DNA of 62,453 nt, taken from UBA6168 sp041752395. Its GTDB lineage: Bacteria > Bacteroidota > Bacteroidia > Chitinophagales > Saprospiraceae. The DNA is taken from assembly GCA_041752395.1 (NCBI GenBank), contig JBGSWN010000037.1, forward strand, positions 1 to 62,453, written 5' to 3'. Shown here piece after piece: positions 52,001 to 61,152 of this stretch. Below the pieces are notes generated by a model. The model searched no databases, had not been told where the DNA came from, and saw only the letters and a list, made by a program, of their open reading frames with translations. Made by a program: the position numbers and the translations under genes. Positions within the stretch are counted from its first letter, which is position 1, and each line of letters starts with the position of its first letter.

Positions 52001-53217
52001 GTGTGATGGTGATGCTGAACAACAACAATGGCCAAAACCTAGACTTCACGACGAACTCGGATGGCACGTACCAATTCCCGGGAATGACCATCGGTGAGGA
52101 CTACACCATCACCCCGCTCAAAGATGACCAGCCGCTGAACGGTGTGACCACTTTCGACCTCGTGCTGATTTCCAAGCATGTGCTTGGTGTGGCAAAATTC
52201 AATTCGCCTTACCAAATCATTGCAGCGGATGCGAACAAATCCGGCACCGTTTCCACTTTCGACATGGTGGAAATCCGCAAGCTGATTTTGATGATAAACC
52301 CTGATTTCCCGAACAACACTTCTTGGCGGTTCGTAGAGAAAAGCTTTCAGTTTCCGAACCCAGCCAACCCTTGGCAAACGGTGTTCCCCGAGGTCATCAG
52401 CATCAACGATTTGCCTGCTGCGCAAAGCAACTTGGACTTCGTGGCCATCAAAATCGGTGATGTGAACAGCAGTGCCAACGCAAATGGCTTTTCAGGTGGC
52501 GAGACGGGTGACAGGAGCATTGGTACCTTGAACTTCACCATGGACAATATTGCCTTTCAAGCTGGGGAAAATGTAACCATGACCCTCAAGGCAAAGGATT
52601 TCAATACCGTGTACGGGTTCCAATTCACGATTGATTTCAACCCACAGTTGCTTGATTTTCAAGATGTTGCACAAACGGCAATCACAACTGGCGGCAATTT
52701 TGGAACAACCATGACCAATCAAGGAGCCGTCACAACCAGCTGGGAAACGAACCCACCAATGACGCTAGAAGATGGTGTTCCGGTTATCAAATTGAACTTC
52801 AAGGCAAAGGCAGACGGCTCACTTTCTGAAGCAATCGCCCTCACATCCAGGTTCACAACAGCGGAAGCTTATGTGGGCGAACCCGCCGAGCTGTTCAATA
52901 TTGGTCTAATCATCTCCTCTGGAAACACTTCGGCAGCTTTGGATGAGGTACGACCAGATTTTGAACTGTTCCAAAACATCCCGAACCCGTTCAACAAAAA
53001 GACAGTGATTGGCTTCCAATTGCCAACGGCAAGCGATGCCACGCTGACTGTTTTCGATGCGACGGGCCGCAAAATCACGGTCATCACCAACAGTTTTGCA
53101 CCGGGCTACAACGAAATCGAATTGGACCGGAATGCCATCCCAATGGATGGATTGGTTTACTACCGACTCGAAGCCGGAAGCTATTCAGCCTCCCGTTCAA
53201 TGACCATCTTAAAATAG
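49078..53217 (+). CDS. Large T9SS protein with dockerin-like and cohesin-like segments
   Basis: A 1379-residue secreted protein. The signal peptide (RRRLFAFLLASCTFSIFAFA) is followed by about 900 residues of repeated HYR/Ig-like units, each with Cys pairs and phrases such as DNCDINIEVHLVGYQVNN, VTDACGNFTEINVVAQVVDQ and VVQDGCNNNAQIAVNFEVKD. Around 960-1010 is a carboxypeptidase-regulatory-like fold (TNSDGTYQFPGMTIGEDYTI). A dockerin-like segment follows (AADANKSGTVSTFDMVEIRK). Residues about 1150-1280 resemble a cohesin domain (FQAGENVTMTLKAKDFNTVY, GFQFTIDFNPQLLDF). It ends in a T9SS sorting domain (NIPNPFNKKTVIGFQLP). Probably a surface adhesion or scaffold protein. Confidence 0.85.
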   Translation: MVNPAVTPAFRRRLFAFLLASCTFSIFAFAQPTPDITGVSVACQFNAYVYSTPFVAGHTWSWTTTAGGVITQNNANSIEVTWYGPQNSTQTVSVVETDPVNMTSGADFETVYIVKQILTCENSVQVSIDQDGVSEITPNMLLEGTYNTYGSFTVEIYTQTGLFIGNSLDCSHVGKTLTGKVKDSCSGNSCWSSIIVEDKLKPYFDCPVAPIEIRCDEKIDSIPHPLVFDNCDINIEVHLVGYQVNNTNICNGVWITRNWTAKDDYDNVGYCSETLHISPNGPVDFPKDTTWTCTQYGAYPHITDATPVTDSLHTTGSGRPYGVGGPYCQYNYSHVDDTLVVCGNSFKIIRTWTVINWCTGQVILEDFEGDKNQQLIKVMDFNKPSITVPTIIINANLQGAYPNPCASTGLLPAPTVFDSCNQVTVRIFTAVGEAIYVNGVDGKAGGNVPYPGLKIGAHIVTYKVTDACGNFTEINVVAQVVDQIAPTPICVSFTDVTLGANGFTEVFADAYNLASYDNCCLDHFLIKRLSEPESSFSNSLDISCDDTPEVMVVMRAVDCYGNHNDCMVVTKVKDKINPICIPPQQKTIPCTDVPADVTQAWLNGFGDANFYDNCDATMVELPYTENINSCGEGHVIRHWKVTDNSGNVSGVCDQHIYVVPNSDWIIKFPADFYGSCDDMVDAQDIEIVNFGCDLFAVSHEDQYFALTLGDSACYKIVRTWKVINWCTYNTSLSFQVVNHNPLGVWIDEEDFNNYGAYQYQQIIKIYDDTPPVLSYPFANIFCSIDANCATGDVYLPIQIDGVCSNAFTVVYHLDINNDLTYDLNGTDFFDGQLPIGKHRIVYVVQDGCNNNAQIAVNFEVKDCKKPTAVCENGISVELMQTGMVPVCAAALDYGSYDNCPGDLIISFSQDINDSCRIFTCLDFGVNPVSIWVTDAAGNQDYCATFIDVQDNMFACSNGAPLDGLIATAEAEPVEGVMVMLNNNNGQNLDFTTNSDGTYQFPGMTIGEDYTITPLKDDQPLNGVTTFDLVLISKHVLGVAKFNSPYQIIAADANKSGTVSTFDMVEIRKLILMINPDFPNNTSWRFVEKSFQFPNPANPWQTVFPEVISINDLPAAQSNLDFVAIKIGDVNSSANANGFSGGETGDRSIGTLNFTMDNIAFQAGENVTMTLKAKDFNTVYGFQFTIDFNPQLLDFQDVAQTAITTGGNFGTTMTNQGAVTTSWETNPPMTLEDGVPVIKLNFKAKADGSLSEAIALTSRFTTAEAYVGEPAELFNIGLIISSGNTSAALDEVRPDFELFQNIPNPFNKKTVIGFQLPTASDATLTVFDATGRKITVITNSFAPGYNEIELDRNAIPMDGLVYYRLEAGSYSASRSMTILK

Positions 53218-53288
53218 TTTCGAGTTATGAGCTGTAAGCTACGAGTCATGGAAATCCAGCTCTAAACTCGCAGCTCAAAACTCGAAAC
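53217..53288. repeat. Palindromic word-repeat at the gene end
   Basis: GTTTCGAGTTATGAGCTG (53217-53234) is an inverted copy, 17 of 18, of CAGCTCAAAACTCGAAAC (53271-53288). The interior has further GAGCT/AGCTC and ACTCG words. The left arm starts at the last base of the stop codon. Confidence 0.6.
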
Positions 53289-53337
53289 TCATAGCTCCTT
53301 AAAACCTAAAATAGATAGATTTGGAGTAAAATTTGGG

Positions 53338-53370
53338 CCGCCTCCCGCAAGGGGGCGGTTTCTTTTTTTT
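53338..53370 (+). terminator. Rho-independent terminator
   Basis: CCGCCTCCC (53338-53346) pairs with GGGGGGCGG-type sequence to 53358 over a GCAA loop, followed by TTTCTTTTTTTT. It ends the large T9SS gene. Confidence 0.88.
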
Positions 53371-53435
53371 ACCAAAACACGAAGATTTAACAGGCGCTAA
53401 CCCCAGTTTTTCCTTTCCTTCGTGAAAATTTTACG

Positions 53436-55460
53436 ATGAAAAAGGCAGCACCGCTTCATATTTTCACCTTACTCTTTTTGGCACTTGCTCGACCGTCCAT
53501 TGCGCAGCAAGAAAAGCCTGACTCGCTGATAACCAATGAGTTGCAGCCCGTCACCATCACTGCCTACCGCCTCGAAACCAAGGATATTTCCACGCCACTT
53601 TCCATTACCCGAATCGGTGAAAAATTGCTCCAAACTGGCATGCAACAACTTGCGCTCGATGAAGCCTTGACCAACGTGCCCGGTGTTTTCGTGCAGAACG
53701 GCACTAACTTCGCACAGGACATCCGAATCAGCATCCGTGGCTTCGGGGCGAGGTCAGCTTTCGGCATCCGTGGGGTAAAAATCCTGGTGGATGGCTTCCC
53801 GGAAAGCACCCCAGATGGTACAGCACAGGTGGATGCCGTTGACCCCGGCTCATTGACGGGCTTGAGCGTAATCCGCAGCGGGACGGGTGGACTTTATGGA
53901 AATGCCAGTGGTGGATACGTCAATTTTACCACCACCAAATTTCAAGAAAAGGCATGGGGTGAAATGAGTTCAATGATTGGCAGCTATGGTTTTCATCGGA
54001 GTCAAATTCGGATGGGAGGCAGCAAGGGCAAGAAATTTCTTTATTCTTTAAATGGCTCAACCATTGCAACAGACGGATACCGAGACCACAGCGCCATGAG
54101 GAATTCCCTTTTGAATGGTGGCTTTTTGATGCCCATTGACAGCTCATTGAGCATACGTGGCGTGGTGACATATGCGAACAGCCCACAAGCGCAAGACCCC
54201 GGTGGCATTAATGAAGAGCAAGTAGAAGATGACCGAAAATCGGCTAATAATAGTGCAGAGAGATATGATGCTGGGGAAAAACTTTGGCAGTTACGCTTGG
54301 GCATTGGCTTGACCAAAACCTTTTCAAAACAGCATACTTTTAAAACCAGTTTTTTTCAAACTAACCGCAGTTTTAGTAGTAAGCTTATCAATGATATGGT
54401 AAAACTTGAGCGGTCTTTTACTGGTGGCAGCTTTAGTTATGCTTTTAAAACAAAGCATAGAAATATAAATTGGAATATAACAACGGGTATTGACCTCGAA
54501 AATCAAATAGATGATAGAAAGCGGTTTCAAAATGACAACGGGGAACAAGGTGACCAATACAATTACCAAACCGAGTCATTTGGTGCTATTGGGGTTTTCA
54601 TCATTCAAAAGCTGGACCTCGGGCGGCATTTTTCTTTCTTACCAGCCATAAGATATGATGCTGTTAAAATCGGGGTAAATGATAAGTCGCCGAACAGTTT
54701 GCCAGAAAACGATTTAAACGATAATTACCAGTCATTAAATCCGTCCATTGGCTTTTCGATGATGTTGGTACCGGGCTTTCATATATTCACTAATTTTGGG
54801 AGAAATTTTGAAACGCCAACACTACTGGAAATTAGCCAATCGCTCAATATGCGATTAAAACCCCAAAAATCGAAATCTTTAGAAATTGGCTACAAAATAG
54901 ACATCGCAGGCGGCAAGATGAGATTGGAGCCTACCATTTTCAGGATAAAATTAAAAGATGAAATTGTATATACCCAAGATAGCCCTTCCAATCTTTTGTA
55001 TGATAATGTTGGGAAATCAACCCGAATTGGACTGGAAGTTATTCTGGCTGGTCAGCTTTCAAAAAGAATTTATGCCAATATCAACTACACCTACAGTGAT
55101 TTTGAAACAATAGAAAACGGCGTGTATGGCCGAAGCAAAACACCAGGCATCCCCAATCACATGGCTGGCATGATGGTCCAATTTTCGGGTAACAAAGGCA
55201 TGACAATAACATACGGCAATAACGTAATTGGTTATATCCCCATTGACTATGATTCTGGGATCCGCACTTCTCCTTATGTGAACGGATATTTAAGAGCAAG
55301 TCATAAGTTCCATTTCAACGCTTTCAATATGGAACTTTCAGGCGGCATAAACAATCTTTACAATAAAAAGTATAATACCAATATCCGAATTAATTCTAAC
55401 CGACCTTATGAACCAGCACCATCCCTGAATTATTATTTTGGCCTTAAAATCATGTTTTAA
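53436..55460 (+). CDS. TonB-dependent outer membrane receptor
   Basis: Outer-membrane uptake channel of 674 residues. The signal peptide is followed by a plug domain (LQPVTITAYRLETKDISTPL, GMQQLALDEALTNVPGVFVQ, RISIRGFGARSAFGIRGVKI, SGTGGLYGNASGGYVNFTT). A 22-strand barrel follows, with LMLVPGFHIFTNFGRNFETP-like strands, ending in NYYFGLKIMF. The overall form is FecA/siderophore-type, and it lacks the N-terminal carboxypeptidase-like domain of SusC proteins. The next gene starts 3 bp after its stop, so the two are translationally coupled. The substrate is unknown; an iron chelate is a guess. Confidence 0.9.
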   Translation: MKKAAPLHIFTLLFLALARPSIAQQEKPDSLITNELQPVTITAYRLETKDISTPLSITRIGEKLLQTGMQQLALDEALTNVPGVFVQNGTNFAQDIRISIRGFGARSAFGIRGVKILVDGFPESTPDGTAQVDAVDPGSLTGLSVIRSGTGGLYGNASGGYVNFTTTKFQEKAWGEMSSMIGSYGFHRSQIRMGGSKGKKFLYSLNGSTIATDGYRDHSAMRNSLLNGGFLMPIDSSLSIRGVVTYANSPQAQDPGGINEEQVEDDRKSANNSAERYDAGEKLWQLRLGIGLTKTFSKQHTFKTSFFQTNRSFSSKLINDMVKLERSFTGGSFSYAFKTKHRNINWNITTGIDLENQIDDRKRFQNDNGEQGDQYNYQTESFGAIGVFIIQKLDLGRHFSFLPAIRYDAVKIGVNDKSPNSLPENDLNDNYQSLNPSIGFSMMLVPGFHIFTNFGRNFETPTLLEISQSLNMRLKPQKSKSLEIGYKIDIAGGKMRLEPTIFRIKLKDEIVYTQDSPSNLLYDNVGKSTRIGLEVILAGQLSKRIYANINYTYSDFETIENGVYGRSKTPGIPNHMAGMMVQFSGNKGMTITYGNNVIGYIPIDYDSGIRTSPYVNGYLRASHKFHFNAFNMELSGGINNLYNKKYNTNIRINSNRPYEPAPSLNYYFGLKIMF

Positions 55461-55463
55461 GCA

Positions 55464-57542
55464 ATGAGAAAAAAATGCCTTGCCATGTCGCTGCTTTTTA
55501 CCGCATTGTTAATCAATGCCCAAACCGACAGCCTCAACATCTCCGGCTCCAGTGAAGATCTCCTCGAATCCTATTCCCAAGACCAAGAGGAAGGCGTTGA
55601 CTTCGATTATAACGACCTTTTCGACCGCTTGGCCTACCTGCGCCGCCGCCCACTTGACCTCAATCAAGCCACCGCCATTGACCTTGCTGATTTTCCCTTC
55701 CTGACCGACCTGCAACGCAATGCACTGCCGGAATACCGAAGCAAATTCGGCAACTTGGTATCCATTTTTGAACTACAAGCCGTTCCGAATTTTGATGTGG
55801 CGACCATCAAACAACTTTTACCCTTCGTGATGGTGCGGGAGCCGGGCATTTTAAACCAAGCTGGGCCGACCCTTGGCAACAACCGGCAACAGGTCATCAT
55901 GCGGTGGGCAAGACAATTGGAGGACAAGGCTGGCTATCGTGTACCTAGCTCCAATACGACATCGAGCAGATACCTTGGTAGCTCCGACCAGCTGTATTTC
56001 CGCTACCGTTTTACCCGTGGCGACCGCATTTCTGCGGGCATCACCGCAGAGAAAGACGCTGGCGAAGAATTCTTCAAAGGCAGCAACCGCAAGGGTTTTG
56101 ACTTTTACAGCGCCCATTTTTACATCAAAAATCCGGTACGGCGGGTGAAGGCACTGGCGCTCGGTGACTATGCCATTACGATGGGTCAGGGCTTACTCAT
56201 TTACCAAGGATTTGCACCTCGAAAAAGCGCCATCACTACCCTCGTGAGCCGCAGCGGAAAGCCGCTCCGTCCTTTTGCTTCCGTCAGCGAATACGATTTT
56301 TTCAGGGGCGCAGCGGCGGTTTTCGATTTAGGGAAAAGACTGGAACTGCTTGCATTCGCCTCCACCCGCAAGCGGGACGCCAACCTCGATACCCAAGACG
56401 GCACCGACGACCCAGATGCGGAATTTGCCACTTCCCTCCAAACCAGCGGCCTTCACCGCACCAAAAACGAATTGGCAGACCGAGGCGTCATCCAACAAAA
56501 CTCAGCGGGAGCTTCGTTGAAGTTTCGGCAAAAACGCTTGAACCTTGGCCTGAATGGTCTTTATGAACACCTCGACAAGCCGCTCCAACGCAACCCGGCA
56601 GTTTACAACCAATATTATTTCAATGGGACAACGCTGATGAACCTGAGCTTGGATTATAGTTGGTCGCTGCGTAATGTCTATTTTTTCGGAGAAACAGCCC
56701 GAAGCAAAAACGGGGCAGTTTCCACCGTGAATGGACTTGTAGCTGCCCTTGACCGGCGGGTGGATTTGGCTTTGGTGCTCCGCAATTTTGCAAGGGATTA
56801 CCAGTCGCTGAATGCCAAACCATTCGCCGAAACTTCCACAGGCGGCATCAATGAAAAAGGTGCCTACCTCGGCATTCAAGTACAGCCGAACAAGCACTGG
56901 TTGCTGAATGCCTATTTCGACCAGTGGCGACACGATTGGCTCCGTTTTTCTGTGGATGCGCCTTCGCAAGGCAGCGAGTGGCTAGCTCGTGTGACGTTTA
57001 TCCAAAAAAGAAAACTAGATGCTTACGCCCAATTGCGCAGCGAAAAAAAGGAAGAAAACCTGCCGGGAAACGAATCTAAAATTGACCAATTGGCTTTCCG
57101 CCACAACCTTCAAGCCCGCCTAAACCTTGGCTTGAAACTGGCCCCTGCCGTGGAATGGCGCAGCCGCCTCGACCTCGGCAGTTCGGAGATTGGGGGCGAC
57201 AAAACCAAAGGGATTTCATTGTTTCAGGAGTTGATAATCAAGCCGTTGGGTTCGCCGTTTTCGGCCAGTACCCGATTTGCCATCTTCTCGACGGGCGGTT
57301 ACGATGTTCGTTTTTATTCCTACGAACGGGACGTGCTGAACGCATTTTCCATCCCCGCTTACTACGACCGAGGCACTCGATTTTATATAAATTTTGGCTA
57401 CCGAATTAACCGCCAATTCAGGTTGGAAGCGAGGTATGCAACTACCTATTACCCCGATTCTGATGGAATCGGCAGCGGCTTGGAAGCTACGCCCGGAGAT
57501 CGGAGGAGCGAGGTAAAATTGCAGTTGCGGGGCGAGTTTTAG
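55464..57542 (+). CDS. Helix-hairpin-helix protein with outer-membrane beta-barrel
   Basis: A 692-residue exported protein. The signal peptide (KKCLAMSLLFTALLINA) is followed by about 140 residues holding two helix-hairpin-helix units of the ComEA type (RRRPLDLNQATAIDLADFPF, LTDLQRNALPEYRSKFGNLV, SIFELQAVPNFDVATIKQLL). From about residue 150 to the end the sequence alternates like a beta-barrel (DQLYFRYRFTRGDRISAGIT, FYINFGYRINRQFRLEARYA, RSEVKLQLRGEF). It follows the TonB receptor by 3 bp. Such proteins occur across Bacteroidota without an assigned role; DNA binding at the surface is a possibility, not shown. Confidence 0.82.
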   Translation: MRKKCLAMSLLFTALLINAQTDSLNISGSSEDLLESYSQDQEEGVDFDYNDLFDRLAYLRRRPLDLNQATAIDLADFPFLTDLQRNALPEYRSKFGNLVSIFELQAVPNFDVATIKQLLPFVMVREPGILNQAGPTLGNNRQQVIMRWARQLEDKAGYRVPSSNTTSSRYLGSSDQLYFRYRFTRGDRISAGITAEKDAGEEFFKGSNRKGFDFYSAHFYIKNPVRRVKALALGDYAITMGQGLLIYQGFAPRKSAITTLVSRSGKPLRPFASVSEYDFFRGAAAVFDLGKRLELLAFASTRKRDANLDTQDGTDDPDAEFATSLQTSGLHRTKNELADRGVIQQNSAGASLKFRQKRLNLGLNGLYEHLDKPLQRNPAVYNQYYFNGTTLMNLSLDYSWSLRNVYFFGETARSKNGAVSTVNGLVAALDRRVDLALVLRNFARDYQSLNAKPFAETSTGGINEKGAYLGIQVQPNKHWLLNAYFDQWRHDWLRFSVDAPSQGSEWLARVTFIQKRKLDAYAQLRSEKKEENLPGNESKIDQLAFRHNLQARLNLGLKLAPAVEWRSRLDLGSSEIGGDKTKGISLFQELIIKPLGSPFSASTRFAIFSTGGYDVRFYSYERDVLNAFSIPAYYDRGTRFYINFGYRINRQFRLEARYATTYYPDSDGIGSGLEATPGDRRSEVKLQLRGEF

Positions 57543-57544
57543 AG

Positions 57545-57579
57545 CGGAACGTATTCATAAATTTCATGAATACGTTCCG
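57545..57579. terminator. Bidirectional terminator over a stop codon
   Basis: CGGAACGTATTCAT (57545-57558) pairs perfectly with ATGAATACGTTCCG (57566-57579). The right arm overlaps the last codons and stop of the leftward permease gene (57564), and the left arm starts 3 bp after the stop of the rightward gene. There is no long T tract. Confidence 0.6.
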
Positions 57580-60500
57580 TTCCAAACTTTCTTTCCTGTG
57601 ACCCAACGAACTAAATACATGAGGCCGACAAAAATGAAAAACAATGGTCCAAAAAAGCCAAATAAGGCCACGAATTTGGTGCCATAAAACTTCTCCATCG
57701 GTCGCCTTAATCGCTCAGACATGATATACATGCTAGGAATCATGAGCAATGTGAGGAAGAAGGAGAATATTAAACCGAAAATAATTGTCCAAGCCAAAGG
57801 GCCCCAGAAAACGACACTATCACCGCCAATCCATATATGTGGGTTAAAATCAGTGAGCAATGTTTCAAAGTTTATATTAAAACCAATGGCGAGTGGTATT
57901 AATCCTAATATGGTAGCAATGGCTGTGAGCATTACAGGGATAATTCGGACTTTTCCTGCCTCAATGGCAGCTTCCCTCGTCTTATAGCCTCGCATTCGAA
58001 GTTCATCCGTAAATTCAATCAATAAGATACCGTTTTTAATTACGATACCTGCCAAACCAATCACACCGACCATGACCATAATGGTTGGCATAGACATACC
58101 AGTGATTGCATATCCGACTAAAACTCCAATAATGGAAAAGAAAATCTCGGTCAGGATAATAAATGGTTTACTCAATGAATTGAACTGCAAAACCAATATC
58201 AGGAATATCATTCCCAGCGAAATTATCAAAGCCTTCCCAAGAAAGGAGTTGGTCTCTTTTTGTTGCTCGCTTTCTCCCGTTTGGACAATGGTAACGCCTT
58301 CTGGCAGCGGGTAAGTTGATTTAAACAATTCAATCTTTTTCCCCAATTCCTGATTGATTTTTGGTGCTGCCGCAAGGTTTGTCACACTGGATTGCAATTG
58401 AATCATCCGTTTCATGTCCTTGCGCTTCACCATGCCGGGGGTGCTGGTAAAGTCGAATTTTGCAACTGAACTTATGGGGACCTGTCGGATTCTTCCGGTA
58501 TTAAAATCCCGGAAAGTTATCCGCATATTCAGCAGGTTCTGCAAATCATTTCTCTCTGACAATTTGTACCTGACTTGAATTTTATACTCGTCCTCCCCAT
58601 CTTTTAATTTACTCGCTTCTGTACCAAATATTGCAGTGCGTATGGCGCCCCCTATTTGGGCAGAACTAATACCTTCCGTGGCAGCCCTTTCTTTATCCAC
58701 CACAATGGTTACTTCGGGGTTGTTCAAATCCACGTCAATGGCTAAATTTTCAATCCCTTCTACCCTATTGGTGTCTATGAAATTATGCAGGTTTTTGGCC
58801 ACCAGCGAAATTGCGTCAAAATCATCACCGGCTATTTCTATATTTACTGGTGGTTCAGTTGGCGGGCCAGAACTCTCTTGCTCCACAGTTACTTCCGTCC
58901 CTGGAATTCCTTTTACCACAGCTCTTATACTATCCAAATATGGAAGCGTAGGCGTATACGGCCGTACTGCAAATTCAACAAAAGAAACTTGTATGCGCCC
59001 CAAATTGGACTGCACGCTCCGGTTATTATCCATCGGGTTATTGGCATTTACTGCCACGTTGGAAATGATGCTCTCAACAATAGAACCTGGCTCTCCCGGA
59101 TGGAGGCTGGATAATGCTTGATTAGTTTTAGCCTCCAATTGTTTTAATACCCGATCAGTTTCCTCAGCCTTTGTTCCGATTGGCATTTTTAAATACACAT
59201 AGATAAAATTGGGCTGGCCACTTGGGAAAAAGGGGAAATCCGGGCTGCGAGCAATCAAGGCGAACAATGCAACAAAGAAAAAGATAAACACAGATAAAAA
59301 TGCCCATGCTGGCCTTTTACCTTTTAACAACCAATGCAATAACCGCTCATAACCCCGCATCATTTTAGGTAACGTGGTATTCTGAAAATAGAAAATGACA
59401 TCTTTTAGAATCAATCGGTTGATAATGGAAAAAATCGGGAATAATATCAGCACGGTTCCCAAAGCTTTTACCCCAGCAACTCTTGCCAATATGCCCAGTA
59501 TGAACAATGCATATATCCACCATTTTTTAAAGATGCTGAATTTGCCCGTTTTAGTCTGTTCTTTTTCATCAGGTTGCATGAAACTTACCGCAAATACTGG
59601 GTTCACCAAGAATGCGACAATCAGTGATGCCAACAAAGTGAATATCAATATCGTAGGCAAGTAAATCATAAATTTACCAATGATTCCTTTCCAAAACAAC
59701 AATGGAAAAAACGGTGCTACCACTGTAGCCGTGCCAGCTAAAACGGGAATAAACACCTCGCCCGCAGCCATTTTTGCTGCTTTGAGAATTGGCATTTTAC
59801 CATTTTCAAATAATCGGTGCGTATTCTCAATCACCACGATAGCATCATCCACAATTATACCTAAGCCAAATAACAGGGCAAATAGCACAATGAAATTCAA
59901 AGTAATATCGCTGCCAACTATCAAGTCTGCAGCTGGCAAAAACATAAATGCGACGAATATACTCAACGGCACACTCAAGGCTACGAAGAACGCATTGGTC
60001 ACCCCCATAAAAAACATCAAGACCAATAAAACCAGGATAAAACCTATGACAATCGTATTCACCAATTCATTGAAAGAAGTGGCAGCTTGCTTACTCTGGT
60101 CACCCGTAATCACAATGTCCAGGTCTTTTGGTAACTCGGAAACCTGCATTTCTTTGACAACTTCGTTCACCTTTTCGGCACAGTTAATGAGGTTTTCACC
60201 CGGCCTTTTCACAATATTGAGGGTAACGACATTCTTGCCATTTAGCCTGGCAAAACTTTCCTGTATTTTAATGGTATCCTTTACTTCGGCTATATCCTTC
60301 AATCGAACACTGCCGCCTGTTGGGGTTTTCACGATAAGTTCCCCTATTTGCAGGCTACTGGCCAATTGTCCTTTTACCCGGAGCGCACGGTTCATTTCAC
60401 CCACTTCCAATTGACCACCACTTATGTTCATGTTCTCATAAGCAATTGCGTTGGATATATCCGTGAAACTGAGCATTGCCTTTTCCATTTTCAACGGGTC

Positions 60501-61106
60501 AACTTCTATCTGTATTTCCCGTTCTGGCGCACCGACAATATCCACTTTGTTTACTTCCGTCAGTGTTTCAAATTTGTCTTTTAATTTATCCGCATATTGC
60601 TTTAATTTCAAACCATCATATTCGCCGCTGATGTTCACGAACATAATCGGCATGTCACTGAACGAAAACTCAACAACATCAGGCTGACTGGTCAGGTTGT
60701 TGGGCAAATCCGTCTTGGCTTTGTCCACCGCATCCTTTACTTTTTGCTTCGCAATTTCTGGGGTAATATCTGTATCAAATTCCACGATGATGATACTATA
60801 ATCCGTCATGGAAATAGAGTTCACTTTATTGATTTTGACACCAGAAATCCCTTTGATTTGCTTCTCAATGGGCCGAGTCACCAAGTTTTCAATATCCTGC
60901 GGGGAATTGCCGACATATACCGTAGAAACAGAAATAGTAGGCACGACAATATCTGGAAACTGCTCTTTGGGCAAGGAAGTAAACGTATAAAAGCCGAAAA
61001 GCGTAATGATGATGGTGATGACATACATCGCCGTTTTATTGGTCACCGCCCAACTGGTTGGCTTAAATTCCTTGAATACTTCCGCTTTTTTTTCTGTTCG
61101 ATGCAT
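57564..61106 (-). CDS. RND efflux permease, HAE-1-like
   Basis: Inner-membrane proton-driven pump subunit of 1180 residues, longer than the usual 1030-1050 of AcrB because of extra cytoplasmic and C-terminal segments. The first transmembrane helix (YVITIIITLFGFYTF) is followed by porter domains (FPDIVVPTISVSTVYVGNSP, RPIEKQIKGISGVKINKVNS). The TM4 motif GLGIIVDDAIVVIENTHRLF carries the paired Asp residues of drug-type RND pumps, unlike metal-type HME. It is 46 bp downstream of the adaptor gene and co-transcribed with it. No TolC-type gene is adjacent inside the window; substrates unknown. Confidence 0.93.
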   Translation of the reverse strand: MHRTEKKAEVFKEFKPTSWAVTNKTAMYVITIIITLFGFYTFTSLPKEQFPDIVVPTISVSTVYVGNSPQDIENLVTRPIEKQIKGISGVKINKVNSISMTDYSIIIVEFDTDITPEIAKQKVKDAVDKAKTDLPNNLTSQPDVVEFSFSDMPIMFVNISGEYDGLKLKQYADKLKDKFETLTEVNKVDIVGAPEREIQIEVDPLKMEKAMLSFTDISNAIAYENMNISGGQLEVGEMNRALRVKGQLASSLQIGELIVKTPTGGSVRLKDIAEVKDTIKIQESFARLNGKNVVTLNIVKRPGENLINCAEKVNEVVKEMQVSELPKDLDIVITGDQSKQAATSFNELVNTIVIGFILVLLVLMFFMGVTNAFFVALSVPLSIFVAFMFLPAADLIVGSDITLNFIVLFALLFGLGIIVDDAIVVIENTHRLFENGKMPILKAAKMAAGEVFIPVLAGTATVVAPFFPLLFWKGIIGKFMIYLPTILIFTLLASLIVAFLVNPVFAVSFMQPDEKEQTKTGKFSIFKKWWIYALFILGILARVAGVKALGTVLILFPIFSIINRLILKDVIFYFQNTTLPKMMRGYERLLHWLLKGKRPAWAFLSVFIFFFVALFALIARSPDFPFFPSGQPNFIYVYLKMPIGTKAEETDRVLKQLEAKTNQALSSLHPGEPGSIVESIISNVAVNANNPMDNNRSVQSNLGRIQVSFVEFAVRPYTPTLPYLDSIRAVVKGIPGTEVTVEQESSGPPTEPPVNIEIAGDDFDAISLVAKNLHNFIDTNRVEGIENLAIDVDLNNPEVTIVVDKERAATEGISSAQIGGAIRTAIFGTEASKLKDGEDEYKIQVRYKLSERNDLQNLLNMRITFRDFNTGRIRQVPISSVAKFDFTSTPGMVKRKDMKRMIQLQSSVTNLAAAPKINQELGKKIELFKSTYPLPEGVTIVQTGESEQQKETNSFLGKALIISLGMIFLILVLQFNSLSKPFIILTEIFFSIIGVLVGYAITGMSMPTIMVMVGVIGLAGIVIKNGILLIEFTDELRMRGYKTREAAIEAGKVRIIPVMLTAIATILGLIPLAIGFNINFETLLTDFNPHIWIGGDSVVFWGPLAWTIIFGLIFSFFLTLLMIPSMYIMSERLRRPMEKFYGTKFVALFGFFGPLFFIFVGLMYLVRWVTGKKVWNGTYS

Positions 61107-61152
61107 TTTGTTTCGAATTGTTTTGCGTAGTGAATGGCGAGAGCGTGCCTTT

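Noticed and set aside
53221..53300. CRISPR-like short repeats
   Set aside because: Words are inverted and irregularly spaced, there are no unique spacers of constant size, and no cas gene is present.
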